A program made the position numbers and the translations under genes. From assembly GCA_003667245.1 (NCBI GenBank), contig RCNN01000063.1, forward strand, positions 1-64,000: a DNA stretch of 64,000 nt, given 5' to 3'. The notes beneath the pieces were generated by a model. It had not been told where the DNA came from. It worked only from the letters and a program-made list of their open reading frames with translations, and did not search any database. Source of the stretch: Heterostelium multicystogenum (taxonomy: Eukaryota; Evosea; Eumycetozoa; Acytosteliales; Acytosteliaceae). Positions 1 through 11,455 of this stretch are shown here, piece by piece. Position 1 is the stretch's first letter. Each line of letters opens with the position of its first letter.

Positions 1-736
1 TCTTCCTCGTCCTCTTCATCCTCATCCTCATCTTCATCCTCGTCGTCTTTCATCGCCATCGGCATCTTCCCTTTTTCTTCTTTTTAATGGTTGATGTTTT
101 GGTGACAACGGCGAGCCTATTCTTCTTCTTTCCTGTTTTCCTTCTCTTTATCTTTGCCTGAAGGTGTACTAACTGTCGCGCTTGAGTCTTTAGATGAAGC
201 AGCACTTGCTACTAAAGATGGTGGAGCAACAGTCGTAACTTGATCCTCATTATCATCGGCATCTTTTTTTCTTTCTCTTTGTAGGTTCTTTCTTTTTAGT
301 TTGATTGTAGGTGTTGTGGTGGTTGTTGTAGTTGTTTGGCAGCATCTGCGGCGCCGTCACCAGGGTGATGACCACCGGCGGCAGCATCTTTCTTTTCTTT
401 AGCACTATCTTTCTTTCTTTACTTTTGGTTCCTTTGGTGTTTTGGGTGTTTTAGGTTCCTTCGGGGTCTTTGGTTCTTTCTTTGCTTTAGGTTCTTTAGG
501 GTGTTTTTTAGGAGTAGCAGGTTCTTTCTTTTTGCTTTGGTTCCTTAGGGATTTTAGGGTTCCTTCGGTGTCTTTGGCTCTTTCTTAGCTTTGGGTTCCT
601 TTGGTGTTTTAAGGTGTCTTTGGTTCTTTCTTTGCTGAAGCACCCACACAAACGGAGGATCCACTGTTGTAGAAGTTGTTGCTATATTCGACGATACATT
701 TTCAATAGGCTGTGTATTAGGTTGTTGATCTGACAT
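1..736 (-). CDS. Lys/Pro/Glu-rich low-complexity protein, N-terminal part, frameshifted
   Basis: The ATG at 736 opens MSDQQPNTQPIENVSS and runs into repeated TPKEPK / AKKEPK units, read in three alternating frames down to about 420. Beyond that come Ala/Gly/His-rich and Ser/Thr-rich stretches and then an Asp/Glu run at 1-50. The gene leaves the window at position 1. No single frame stays open, but the same amino-acid bias continues in a new frame after each break. I read this as one gene with several single-base indels in A/T or G/C runs, not several small genes. Basic repeats followed by an acidic tail are common in nucleolar and chromatin proteins, but nothing here identifies a family. I do not recognise it. 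Confidence 0.5.
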
Positions 737-890
737 AAGTTATATATTGGATTTTAATCTATCAAAGTATCAGCATATTACATAACAACTTGAATGAATC
801 ATTTAAGCATGCAACTTCATTTAATTAATTTAAAAAATAAATTTCATTTTTCCAAAAATGCGCGCACATTTACCGTAATCAAGAAATTAT

Positions 891-3767
891 TTATTTATAC
901 ATGTTATTGTTGTTAAATTGTTGTTGTTGTTGATTGTTTGATATAAGCTGAAGTGGTCTACCAAAAAGCATTTGTTGTTGGTTGTTCATCATATGTTGTC
1001 CTTGTTTGCTGATTCATCATCTGTTGTTGTTGCTGCTGCTGGCTGCTGTTGATTGAAGAACATATTATTTGGCTGTTGTTGATTGTTCATCATTTGTTTG
1101 CTGTTGTCTCAGTAGTTGCATTTGTTTGGTTATTCATCATCTGTTGTTGCTGACTGTTCATCATCTGTTGTCCTTGTTGTTGCTGTAGCAATCATATATT
1201 GTGTTTGTTGCTGTGGTGACATATTCATAAAGGTTTGGTTATTCATTGAAGACATATCGTTGTTGTTAAATTGGTTAGAGTTTTGGAGCTGTTGGTATTG
1301 TTGCTGTTGTTGAGCTGTCATGTATGCCTGGTTATTCATAAAGTTTTGATTGCCCATATTATTCATATTGCCAGACATATTGTTCATCATATTGTTTCTA
1401 TTTTGTTGGTTAAAGTTTTTGATTGCCCATACTATTCATATTGCCAGCCATATTGTTACCAAATTGCTGTTGTTGATTACCCATAATTGTACATTCCAGC
1501 AGTCATTTTGTTTCCACTTGCATTGCCCATCATCATATTGCTATTGTTATTGTTAAATCTCATCATGTTGTTATTTTTTGCTGTCCTTGTGCATGTTCAT
1601 ATTCATTTGATTTACAGGTTTGTTTGACACAATGTTTTATCATTTGTTGTTGTTGCATTTGTTTCTGTTGCTGCTGCTGCTGTTGAAGGAGTTGTTGCTG
1701 ATACTGAAGTAGCTGCTGTGGTGCTTGTTGCTGCTGTGTGTTTGCGTAGATACATTAAAAGTTGCTGATTCATATTTCCCTTGTTTAATGTTGCTGCTAT
1801 TGTTCATCTGATTTTGATCATAGTTATTGTTGAAATTATTATTATTATTATTGTTATTATGATTATTATTCTGCATAGTCATTTGATTGAGTGTTTTCCT
1901 GTATTTGATTTGAGGTCATTGTCATTGTTTTCATGTTGGATGAAGAGTTATCTAGCTTTCTAAGTGATGCATTGAGTTTTGGCTGTTGGAGTTGCTGTTG
2001 ACCAGCACTGCTGTTTAGTTGCTGCTGAGAAAGTCCCTTTAGCGAACTCCCTGGAATGTGAGGATGTACTCTGACAGCAAGATATCTTCAATTTCGTTTA
2101 GCATAACCAAGTCACGATCATCCTCTTCAAAACTATTTCCTTTTGAAAATCCTCTTTATTAGTGATCTGTTGTTTTAGACTCTTGTTTCCGCCAGAGTTG
2201 CTTCCACTCTGTGTCCATCTCTTTAAGCTGCTAAAGTCGACATCGCGATCACTGAACTGTGTACTCAAACTGTCGAACTGTAAAGGTGGCATGCCCTTTT
2301 CCTTCTCTTATCTGTATCCATGTTATCAATGACCTGTTGATTGTTAATACATACTTGTTCAAATAGTCCACGATTGCATCACAACTTACTTTATATATGG
2401 AATGATCGCAGCGAATTGATGTGATTGTCTACTATGTACAGTTGGAATATCGCCAATACTATGCCATTTGATTCTCTGTTTGAAACAACAACATTTAGTT
2501 GGTATACAGTGCACTGTATAGCTTGATTATCAATGAATGATCACTTACACTAATTTCATATCTAGTATGAGTTTCAAAGTCTACAGTTTCATCTACACCT
2601 ACAACAATAAAGAATTTCTTTAACACACTGTTTATGTTTGGTTAACAAATTCGTTCTAATATCATAATTTTATGCTAACTGCAATAACATACCCATGACT
2701 CTCCTTTTGAATGAAATCCTCTTTCTTGACTAGAGGATAGATGTCATATCCAATTTCTTCAAATACTTCTCTTGCGGCGCTCTGAGTCTCCTGTTTCTCC
2801 CTCTTTTCCCTTACCTTTAGGAAAACCCCATCCCCACCATTGCTCCTTCACCAGAACCACCTTTATACAAATATAAAATGAATCAATAATAAATCAGTAC
2901 AATTGTATTAGCTTCACTTATTTCAACTGTGATCAATCAATCAATCAATCAATTAATCAAGAAACTACAAATAATATACTACCATTCTATTCTGGTAGTG
3001 TATCATTTGATGGCAACCATGTCAATGATGAGTTACTCATCTAGAAGTATGGATCTGATCGATAGAATGATAATCATGAATCTAACTTTGTAGATACGTT
3101 TTGATTGATCAGCTGATGATATACGATCGATCGATCGACGATGTATCGTGAATGGTTCTATTCACAAACCAAAACTATTAAACTAGTATTACCTTTGTCA
3201 TATCCTTATTCAATATAATAGCACCATATCTTGGTATCAAACGTTTAAAAGACTCAAATTTCTTCATCATATCGCTATAATGAAGTTGTATTCAACAAAG
3301 CCTCATGCAATGGTGCAAGTCTCTCATTTCTCTTTTTAAACTAGAATGTAATAGTAGTATACAAAGTTAGATATACACACATATGATTGATAGATATAAT
3401 ATTAAACATACTTAACTCTGCAAAGCTTTCTAAATCATGCTTTGGCAATCTTGGATTCTGAATAAGATTGTATATCAATATAATACCAGTAGGCCTCTTC
3501 AATAAACATAAATAAATCTTCAAATGAGGTGAAGTTTGATTCTGTTGGAATGAAAGTGTCCGCTAGAGATGTCAATATATCTGTCAACTCCTCACTTATG
3601 GGATTATCTTCATTATTATACCAACTGCCACTGCTATTACTATTACTACTGCTATTATTGTTTGTTGTTGGGGTTGGTGTGGCTACCTCTATAGAGGTAG
3701 TTGTAGAGGTAGAAGTATTAATATTAGCTGCTGTTGCCGTTGCCATTGCTACCGTCGTTGTTGACAT
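891..3767 (-). CDS. dcp2: mRNA decapping enzyme DCP2 (Nudix hydrolase) with long Gln/Asn-rich tail
   Basis: Removes the 5' m7G cap from mRNA in the cytoplasm (P-bodies). The ATG at 3767 starts a Thr/Asn-rich leader. It is followed by Box A (ISEELTDILTSLADTFI, FIEEAYWYYID, then IQNPRLPKHDLESFAEL in another frame). Next comes the entry strand of the Nudix fold, PRYGAIILNKDMTK (about 3205-3245). The Nudix box is at about 2760-2855: WGFPKGKGK, then AAREVFEEIGYDIYPL after a one-base slip. The fold ends with RIKWHSIGDIPTVHS (about 2440-2490). From about 2290 to the stop at 891 the protein is Gln/Asn/Met-rich, and the last residues read LISNNQQQQQ and then NNNNMYK. Introns interrupt the catalytic part; one starts GTATGTTT near 3410. 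At least four one-base slips, including one inside the Nudix box, make it look broken. The conserved motifs are otherwise intact, so errors seem likelier than decay. Confidence 0.88.
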
Positions 3768-3962
3768 GTCTATCTATATTATAATCTGTATATTCGATAT
3801 ATTAAAGTGATGTTAATTGGATTTTGACTGTGAGATATGATAAAATGTGTATTTTTTTTAAGAAATTAAAAAAGTGTTTTTCATGGCATGCGGGGTAATT
3901 TACAGAGTGGTTAGTTGGACTTTTTTTTAAAAAAATGAGAGTGTTATCATTTATGATCAATC

Positions 3963-4265
3963 ATGTTTAAGATCATCAATAATAATAGTATCTTATCATA
4001 CATTACTCAATATCTTGATGATAATCTTGATCGGATATGCTTTAGTTTAGTTTGTAAAAGATTATTTAATGAAAAGAGACAAATACCTTCTTTCTGTTCA
4101 ACTTCAATGATGACAGCTTCATAGATAGCACAGGCTATAAAATAGATTATCATTTTAACTCAACACTCAAGTCATACACTAACATTATACAACGCTCAAT
4201 AAACTCAAAAACTGATAAACATCTAACCATAAGTATGTAGTTTCCCATTCATTATAATAGCAATG

Positions 4266-4314
<49 letters not shown>

Positions 4315-5644
4315 CCCAATAATGTTGTATTAAATCTTGTTATTAGCTTCAAATGATTTAGTGAGTGGAATAGAATTGCCTCAAGATGTGACATCTGTTG
4401 GATTCACAGAGGATTTCGATTATCGAGTGCTTGATAAATCTTTTTTTCAAAGAGTCCACCAATCTAATGTCACAGAACTATTTTCAAGTGCATCGTCAGG
4501 CTTGAGCCAAGCTTCAATTCATTGTTGAGCAAAATCAAAAAGATAACATTCGCCTCATACGATGGGGAAATTCAAATTGGAATGTTACCATCATATTTGG
4601 AAGAATTCCATATTGTACAATATCCCTTTTCATTCCCTGATGCCCTTTTGCCCTCATCAATTACCATCTTAACAATGAGCCGTGACTCTCCACTGATTAA
4701 AAAAGCAACATTGCCACCAAATCTCAAGATTCTGAAATTGTTGAATGTAAACCAAAGACTTGAAACTGACGCACTACCAAGTTCACTAGAGCAGCTAATA
4801 GGCGTACCTTACTATACTCTTTTTAGAAATGCAATCGTTGCCCTCAAATGGAACCAATAATTACCAATTCATAGAGATGCCTCCAAATTTAACAGTATTG
4901 CATTATCCTGGTATATTAAGTGAACAACTTTTGCCACAAATCAAGCAAATCAAACTATCTTTGTACGGAGGAAAATCTGATTGTTTTTGTACATCTACCC
5001 TCTATGATTTGGTGGAGTTGGACCTCTGTGATTGGTTTCCTTTCACCAAACTACATAAAGAATCTTCAAACCAAAAACTTATATTTCGGTATTTTGGAAA
5101 TGGACGATACGGATTTGAAAAAGGATTTCTTCCTGATACAGTCTCAACTCTTCGACTTGCCACTCAACCATATTACAAGACAGCAGTGATTCCTCATGGA
5201 ACAAAGATACTCCACTTGGAAACTATGATAATCACTCATCCAATCTGTTAAAGATCAAACTACCTATAACTATCGAGGAGCTTGTTTATAGAGGCTAGTT
5301 ATTTGGATAGAAATAACTTTATTAATCAATTGCCATCACATATATCAACAATACGAGTTGTCAACGCAGATTCTATGCACAATATAAGGAGGTTGGACTC
5401 CGACAACTACTTAGTCTACTCAACTGCTTTACCAAGAGAACCATACTTTAAACAGTACCGCTTTGGTCAGAGCGGTATAAGCGTGCCCTTGTCGGAGCAT
5501 GATTTCGAGTGTTATTTCAACGCAGGATTCTTTAACCTCAAGGATACAACTGGGAAGACATCTAAATTATTCTCCGGACAACCCACATCAACATTTAAAA
5601 AATTTACTAGAATCTTTCATAATATTCTGCAAAATAAAAGTTGA
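3963..5644 (+). pseudogene. F-box/FNIP-repeat protein A, frameshifted
   Basis: The ATG at 3963 begins MFKIINNNSILSYITQY and continues LDDNLDRICFSLVCKRLFNE. This is the dictyostelid F-box-like start that usually precedes FNIP leucine-rich repeats. Downstream frames carry repeats of about 22 residues with LPPNL, LPSSLEQL and LPPNLTVLHYPG cores (4340-5250), ending FHNILQNKS at 5644. Such proteins are presumed substrate adaptors of SCF ubiquitin ligases and occur as large variable families in dictyostelids. The reading frame changes at least four times (about 4115, 4520, 4850 and 5270). A (CAAT)n microsatellite at 4262-4316 lies between the F-box part and the repeats. Given the family's turnover a real pseudogene is possible, but the same indel pattern occurs in essential genes nearby. 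Confidence 0.65.
4262..4316. repeat. (CAAT)n microsatellite, about 13 units
   Basis: An uninterrupted tetranucleotide run, TCAA in phase, of about 54 bp. It lies inside the broken FNIP gene A, between its F-box part and its repeats, and may be intronic. Confidence 0.95.
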
Positions 5645-6079
5645 AATGACCACTTTTAATATGGGTAATTCTAATTGATTTAAAGTTTCTATCGACTTCA
5701 TCATCAAGATTATCCTTGTTATTGTTTCTACCACTAAAAATCACTCAATTACGGTAGACACTAAAAAACCCTTATCCCCCATGAAATTCCCAATGTACAA
5801 GACCATTAAAAAAATTCTAATGTTTCATATATAAGATTTTGATCTAATCTTGATCCTGGTCTGGAAGGTGTTGGGTGTTTTATCTTTCCATTAGAAGTGC
5901 AAAGACCAGCTTTGAAATGTAAAAGTATCCTTTTTTTTCCAGTCTCAACAATTCAATTCACTTCTAATAATTTTCTGCATTCTTTATAAATATGTAATTT
6001 TGAGAGTCTTGTTGTTTGCAGTTGCTGTGGTTAAAGATCAATATTTAGTACTAGCAGCAACATCATATCTGCTGGATAA
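5645..6079. other. Intergenic, AT-rich
   Basis: No open frame with coding character and no RNA gene was recognised between the two FNIP genes. It contains T-runs typical of dictyostelid promoters. Confidence 0.6.
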
Positions 6080-7820
6080 ATGTCAATAATATCTTTAATA
6101 GAATTACCTTTTCTCGTAATAAAAAGAATAATAGACAATGGTCTTTCAAATCTAGATTCTATCTGCTTGAGTCTGACGTGCAAGAGGTTGTTCGAGAATA
6201 GAGATCAATACCTCATGTTTGAGTACAAATCACTCTATGTCAATCATTATGTTAACCTCAAACATAGGGTATCACTCAAATCTTATTCTACTCAATTCAG
6301 CAAGGCAATAGCAGATAAAAGATCATCAAGACAATGCAGTATGAAAGTCTATTCAACGTTACCAACCCAGATTGCAGCAACTGAAAGCTTGTATGACTAC
6401 TACGACTATGCAGGTAGGTGCATATATCGTTCAAAGATACAGGAAGTGTCGTCTTATATTAATGTTACTTGTCTTTATAGACAACACTCATCTTAATATT
6501 CCTGATGATGTCAAAACTTTGATAGTTTATGTTCCTTCTACCAATGTGTTTGCCCGATCTTTCTGCATTTGACAATGTAAAAGAGCTCACCGTGATGGTA
6601 TCATTTGATCCAGTGATTATCAAGCAAAATACACTGCCAATAGTTTAGATGTGCTCTATTTGTCTGGAGATGTGCAAATAGATTCACTTAAAGGAAACAT
6701 ACTTCCAAACACAATGAAAAGATTTTCATTTGATGGTTATGAAATCCATTTGGACCAATACCCAAACAATTTAGAAATCGCTGGAAGTATATCGTCTCAG
6801 AGTTAATCCATTTTGAACACTCATTCCCAACCAAACTGAGACATCTGAGTATTAGCTTCGATAATTGTTGCTTATATGCGGACAAATGGACTCAGAAACT
6901 TCCACATTTAGAAACCCTCGACTTTGACTTTGACTTACCATTGGGAGCAAGATCACTCATCCATCAAGAACTTTTTGAACACTCTGCCAAGCTTGACAAC
7001 TGTTAACAATATTTCTTTGTCTGCTGTTCAGTTCTTACCAAAGACAGTACAATCACTGTGTATCCATGATAATGATTTGGAAGGTGTGATAGAAGAAGGT
7101 TTTTTCCCGCCCAATCTTAATGTTCTCAACATTCAAGAGCTGTGCAGTTTTAAAGTTGGAAGTATTCCAATTCTGTAAAGAAACTGGATGTCATGGTGAA
7201 TTATATATTAACACCGGGGATCATCCCTCCAAGTGTAGAAGAGTTAACCCTCAATATATATACATCTGAGTCAATTCTGATATCAGGATCACTTCCCCAA
7301 AGTCTTAAGAAACTAACATATATAACTCGAAAGGGATCAAGTAAACTCTATCCATCCATACTTCCTCAATCACTAAAAGAGCTCTATATTGGAAATTTTT
7401 ATGAATTTGATTTAGATCCTAATGTACTGCCACCAAATCTTGAGAATCTGTATTGGCCAACTCGAAAAACAGTTGTCCTCTCACGAACAATCTTTCCTCC
7501 GTCACTGACAAAGCTTAGGTTGAAAAACGCTAAAACTGTGTTAGAACCTGATTCGGAAAGTCTGAGTAACGATCGACAACAGGGTCTAACATTAGGATTG
7601 GAAGCTAGTTACTTCAATCAAAATACCCTCGAAAGTATCCCACAAGTGGTCACCAAAATAGAAATAGGACCACTAGAATTTAGAAGAATATCAGGCAACA
7701 CTTTTTTTGAGCATCTCAGAATTCAGAGGTGGATTTATAAACAACACTAAACAACTAAGAGATTTCATATCAAATAGACCTCAAGTTGGCATTCAAAATA
7801 GATTTATAACAAGTGAATAA
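6080..7820 (+). CDS. F-box/FNIP-repeat protein B, frameshifted
   Basis: The ATG at 6080 gives MSIISLIELPFLVIKRII and then LDSICLSLTCKRLFENRDQ, a dictyostelid F-box. An intron of about 67 bp (about 6414-6480, GTAGGT to TATAG) joins DYA to DNTHLNIPDDVKTL. FNIP-type repeats follow in alternating frames: NILPNTMKRFSF, LPKTVQSLCIHDND, GIIPPSVEELTL, SLPQSLKKLTY, ILPQSLKELYIGN, VLPPNLENLYWP and IFPPSLTKLRL. The C-terminus shifts frame once more near 7730 and ends NRFITSE at 7820. It is a probable SCF ubiquitin-ligase adaptor and tandem paralogue of the preceding gene. About five one-base shifts interrupt it. The longest clean stretch (7193-7750) holds six well-formed repeats, which argues against old decay. 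Confidence 0.72.
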
Positions 7821-7988
7821 TAAACCAACAATTAATAACTAAATTTTTCAAGTGTTAGAACTCTGAATCCAAGGAACAAGTGTACATTTTGGGATTTTAC
7901 TTCTTGAGAAACTCTCTGAAAATCCCAATTTATACATCTTGTTGATCAGGTCAGACGTCTTACCATTTTCGAAAAAAAATAGAATAGT

Positions 7989-8989
7989 ATGGATAAGGAG
8001 ATAACAATAAAATATTAACTATAGTTAAGAAAGAAATTAAAGAATGGTCAAAACTTAACGATGATCAATTCACTATTAAAGATTGCTCGAAAGGATATGA
8101 TAACAATGTTTTATATTATTTGTTTGCAATGGTTACAGTCTGCCTGTTGGCGAAAAGATTGTCTTAAGAATTCCTCGTTTATTAAATCATGAAAGATTGT
8201 CCACCTATGCATACACCTAGAATGCAGGCCGCCGTTCTCAAGCGACTCGCTCAACATGGATTACCGGTTGCCAAAATACTTGCAGAAAATGATGCTTATT
8301 TACTTGAAAGCTACATTGAGAATTGCGATTTTAGTGAGTATTATAGCTCTACACTAGACATACCGGACATTGTAGGACAATCTTATTTTAGTCAGGTTGG
8401 AGCAATACTTAGAGGAATACATCAAATTGAAACCGGTGGCAGGTATGGATATCTCCAAACACTAGATCTCAAGGGTGACAGAGATCACTGGCACGAGTTC
8501 TTCACCGATATTCCAACTCAAATCGAAACTTGTAAAGCAAACAATCTATATAGGCTCGAGCTGATTGATGGATACACTCATGTTGATGATCTTGCTGATT
8601 TCTTGAGCCAGTACTATCATACAAGTATTCAGCTTCTTCAACAAGGCAGAGAAAGATAATAGTATTAAAACCGAAATTGATTCATGCAGACCTCTGCAGC
8701 AACAACATAAGAGTAAAAGAAAAAGTCACCTGCTTCATCAACATCTAATGTAGTAGATTTAGAGATAGTGGGAATCATCGATTTTGCAGATTGTTTGGCA
8801 GGTGATGGATTGTATGATGTTGGTCGGATTCTGTCTCACTGCTATTGTAATTGGAGGTTTATAGAAGCAATAGGTAAAACCTATACAGAGAGCGGGTACT
8901 TTTTCTTCTCACCAAACGAAATTGATTCACTTCTATGCATTCTCATTTTGTATATGGTTATTGGAATGTTCGTCAGACGACAAAGCTGA
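7989..8989 (+). CDS. Aminoglycoside phosphotransferase / choline-kinase-fold small-molecule kinase, frameshifted
   Basis: Predicted ATP-dependent kinase of the APH/protein-kinase-like fold; substrate unknown. Pieces in order are ILTIVKKEIKEWSKL (about 8015), GEKIVLRIPRLLNHERLSTY (8150-8205, with the ATP-binding VLRI strand), and a helical core from 8189. The core carries QAAVLKRLAQHGLPVAKILA and LLESYIENCDF, then GAILRGIHQIE. The catalytic loop KLIHADLCSNN (about 8672-8705) supplies the H-x-D-L-x4-N motif. The metal-binding strand VGIIDFADCLAGDGLYDVGRI (8768-8830) follows. All active-site residues are present but sit in at least four frames. Either this is a young pseudogene or the consensus is wrong. 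In dictyostelids such genes form small families of hypothetical kinases. I cannot say whether it is intact. Confidence 0.72.
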
Positions 8990-9118
8990 TATAATTAATA
9001 CAACACGATATTGAATAACCTTATAAAGCTAATAAAATCAAATGTTAATCATTGATTAACCTTACTATAGATAATGATGATATAAAATCTAAATATAGTT
9101 TATTATTAAAGGTGATTA

Positions 9119-11281
9119 TTAATCTATTAGATTAATAAATTTCTTCCATATATTGTTCTTCATCTTGTTCTTCTTGTTCTCCTTGTTCTCTTGTTCTCCT
9201 TGTTCTCCTTGTTCTCCTTGTTCTCCTTGTTCTGCTTCTACATTCTTGGTTTGTTCGACTTCATCTGAATTAGATTCTTGAATCTCCACATTTTCAGATG
9301 TGTTATTGTTGCTTGAGAAATCTAGGTCTACTAGTTCGTCTAGTGAGCTTGAAGTTGGAGCGGAGTTGCTTGGTGCATTTGTAGTAGAAGAGTTCTTCAA
9401 TGCTTCAAATTCTGCTTTCAAAGATTCATATTGTTCTTGTAGTTTTCTGAGAGTTCTCTTTCAATTGCTGGTTCTCCTGTTCGAAAGCTGCTTGCTTCTC
9501 TCTCATTTGTGATAATTCATCATTGGCCGATGTAATTTGATCGTTAAGATTCTTGTTAAGAAGTTCCAACTTTTGTTGATTCTCTGTAGACTCGTCGGTC
9601 ATTCCACTGATCTTTTCGTTGAGTATTTTGTTTTCTTCCTCCAACTTGGCCAATCTCTCAGATTTAGCTTCCAACTCAAGCTTGTCTGCTTCTGCTTTTT
9701 CTTTAAGCTCACTCACTTGCTCTAATTGTTCCTTCAGTTGCTTGTTTTCATCTTCGAGTTTTGTAGTCTTCGACGCATTTTCGTTGGTTAACTGCTCTAA
9801 CTTTTGCTGTAATGAACTCTTTTTCAGCTTCTAACTCTGCAACTTTTTTCGCTTTGGCTGGTACTGGGATTGCTCCAATTTCTCATTGAGCAAAACTTGC
9901 TCCTTGTTGGCATTTTCTAAATCGGAAATTGCAAGTTCTTGTTCTCTTGCTCCAATTGCTCGACCTTTGATGGATCAACTTGATTTGATTCCAACTCAAT
10001 AATCTTGGTTTTTAATATTTGGTTCTCCTCTTCTGATTTGGCTTGCTTTTCAGCATTTTTCTGTCTCTACTGCTGTGATTTTCTCTGAGAGTTGTTTGTT
10101 TTGTTGCTCTAACTCGGCAATCTTGCTGTCCATTTGTGTATCGGTACCAGAGACTTTTTCTTGGAGTGCCTTGTTTCTCCTCCTCCAATAAGCTGATGAT
10201 GTCTTTATATTTATTTTCAGTCTCATCGACACGCATCTGGAAGATCTTGTTTTCCTCTTCGAGATTCTTGATGCGCTGATCATTGGTGGAAATCAGCTCT
10301 TGCTTTTCTTGTTCCAATCTGCTAATTGTTTCGGAGCTAGTTGTATTCTGTTCGATTTGTTCCAGCAATTGTTTGTTTTCTTGCTCCAACTTGGTAATAC
10401 CTTCCAACTTGTTAATCAGCTGTTGGTTGTCTTCTTGTAGTTGATTGATCTGATTTGCCTGACCCTGGAGTTTTTGCTCCAAGTTTTGCTGTAGTTGTTT
10501 GTTCTCCTCTTCCAAACGGATAAGATCTTCTGACTTTGGTGACTGAGCATCTGGAGTGCTGGTTGCAATAGTGGCAGCCTTCTCCAACTCTTCAATTCTT
10601 TCTTGAAGCTTCTTGATCTCATTATCTTTCTCCTCGATTCTGGCGTGGAGCAAGATGAGTTCTTGTTCTTTCAAGAGCTCAGCACGCTGTGTCTCTTGGA
10701 TTTGGCTATCCAACTCCTCGACTTTACCAACAAGCTTTCTCCTTTTCCAACAAGAATTGCTCACGTAGTTTCAATGACAACTGGTTCTGTTCATCTAGTG
10801 CATCTTGAAGTGATTGATTTTGCATTACGAGTTGCTCCTCCTTGAATTGGTATGTCTTTAGTGTCTCGGCGTGATTTTGTTGATTGACAATGGCAGAATT
10901 CATCTTTCCAATCTCGTACTTCAAGTGCTCAACCTCTTTTTCAGACTCTGCCAACAGCTTTGACAATCTTTCGACCTCTTCCGACGACGAAGCGCTGTTG
11001 GAGTGTTGGACATCAACAGTATTTCCATTGGTTTGCTCATCGACAACCTGACCGGTAGACTTGCTTAAGTTCATTGATAAACTCAGCGTTGCTTCCGTCA
11101 TTACCATTTTTGTGATTTCAACAACTGAGTGTAACGATCTGTCAGTTGTTGCTTCTCCTTTGTCAAACCCTCAATAGATTGCTTTAAAGACTTGACTTCA
11201 TCTTGTGTTTTTCAAAAGTGAATCTACCAGAGTATTATTCAATCTAACAAGATCACTTGATGGAGCTGGTTGTCCTGACAT
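9119..11281 (-). CDS. Long coiled-coil protein with GEQ-repeat acidic tail, frameshifted
   Basis: The ATG at 11281 gives MSGQPAPSSDLVRLNNTL and then VDSLLKTQDEVKSLKQSIEG once one A is dropped near 11215. From there to about 9440 heptad-rich coiled coil (LEEENKQL, LEQENKQLLEQI, KIAELEQQNKQLSEKI, LAKLEEENKILNEKI) continues through about six frame switches. The C-terminal part turns Ser/Thr/Asn-rich (TSSSLDELVDLDFSSNNN). It then has a run of Gly-Glu-Gln units encoded by a 9-bp tandem repeat at about 9177-9236, and ends with basic NKKNKMKNNIWKKF at 9119. No motor, GRIP or membrane domain was seen. A scaffold or golgin-like role is only a guess from the coiled coil. Confidence 0.72.
9177..9236 (-). 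repeat. 9-bp tandem repeat encoding Gly-Glu-Gln units
   Basis: TTGTTCTCC-type units repeat head to tail inside the coiled-coil gene and encode GEQ steps on the minus strand. One unit is a base short, which creates a local frame ambiguity. Confidence 0.85.
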
Positions 11282-11455
11282 TATTATCTATCTTTCTATA
11301 TCTTTAACAATAACAACAAAATCACCAAAATGTTTTTTAGTTAATAGATCTCTGTCTCAGATTTTATAATTTTTTGATGTTGAACTTTTATTTGAAATTT
11401 GCTGAGTTCACCCACCCACACACAAATTGGTTTTTTATGAAACAGATACACATGT

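Noticed and set aside
4262..4316. Regular short repeats (also at 34327, 43063, 50306, 54296) as a CRISPR-like array
   Set aside because: These are simple microsatellites without spacers, in a eukaryotic genome.
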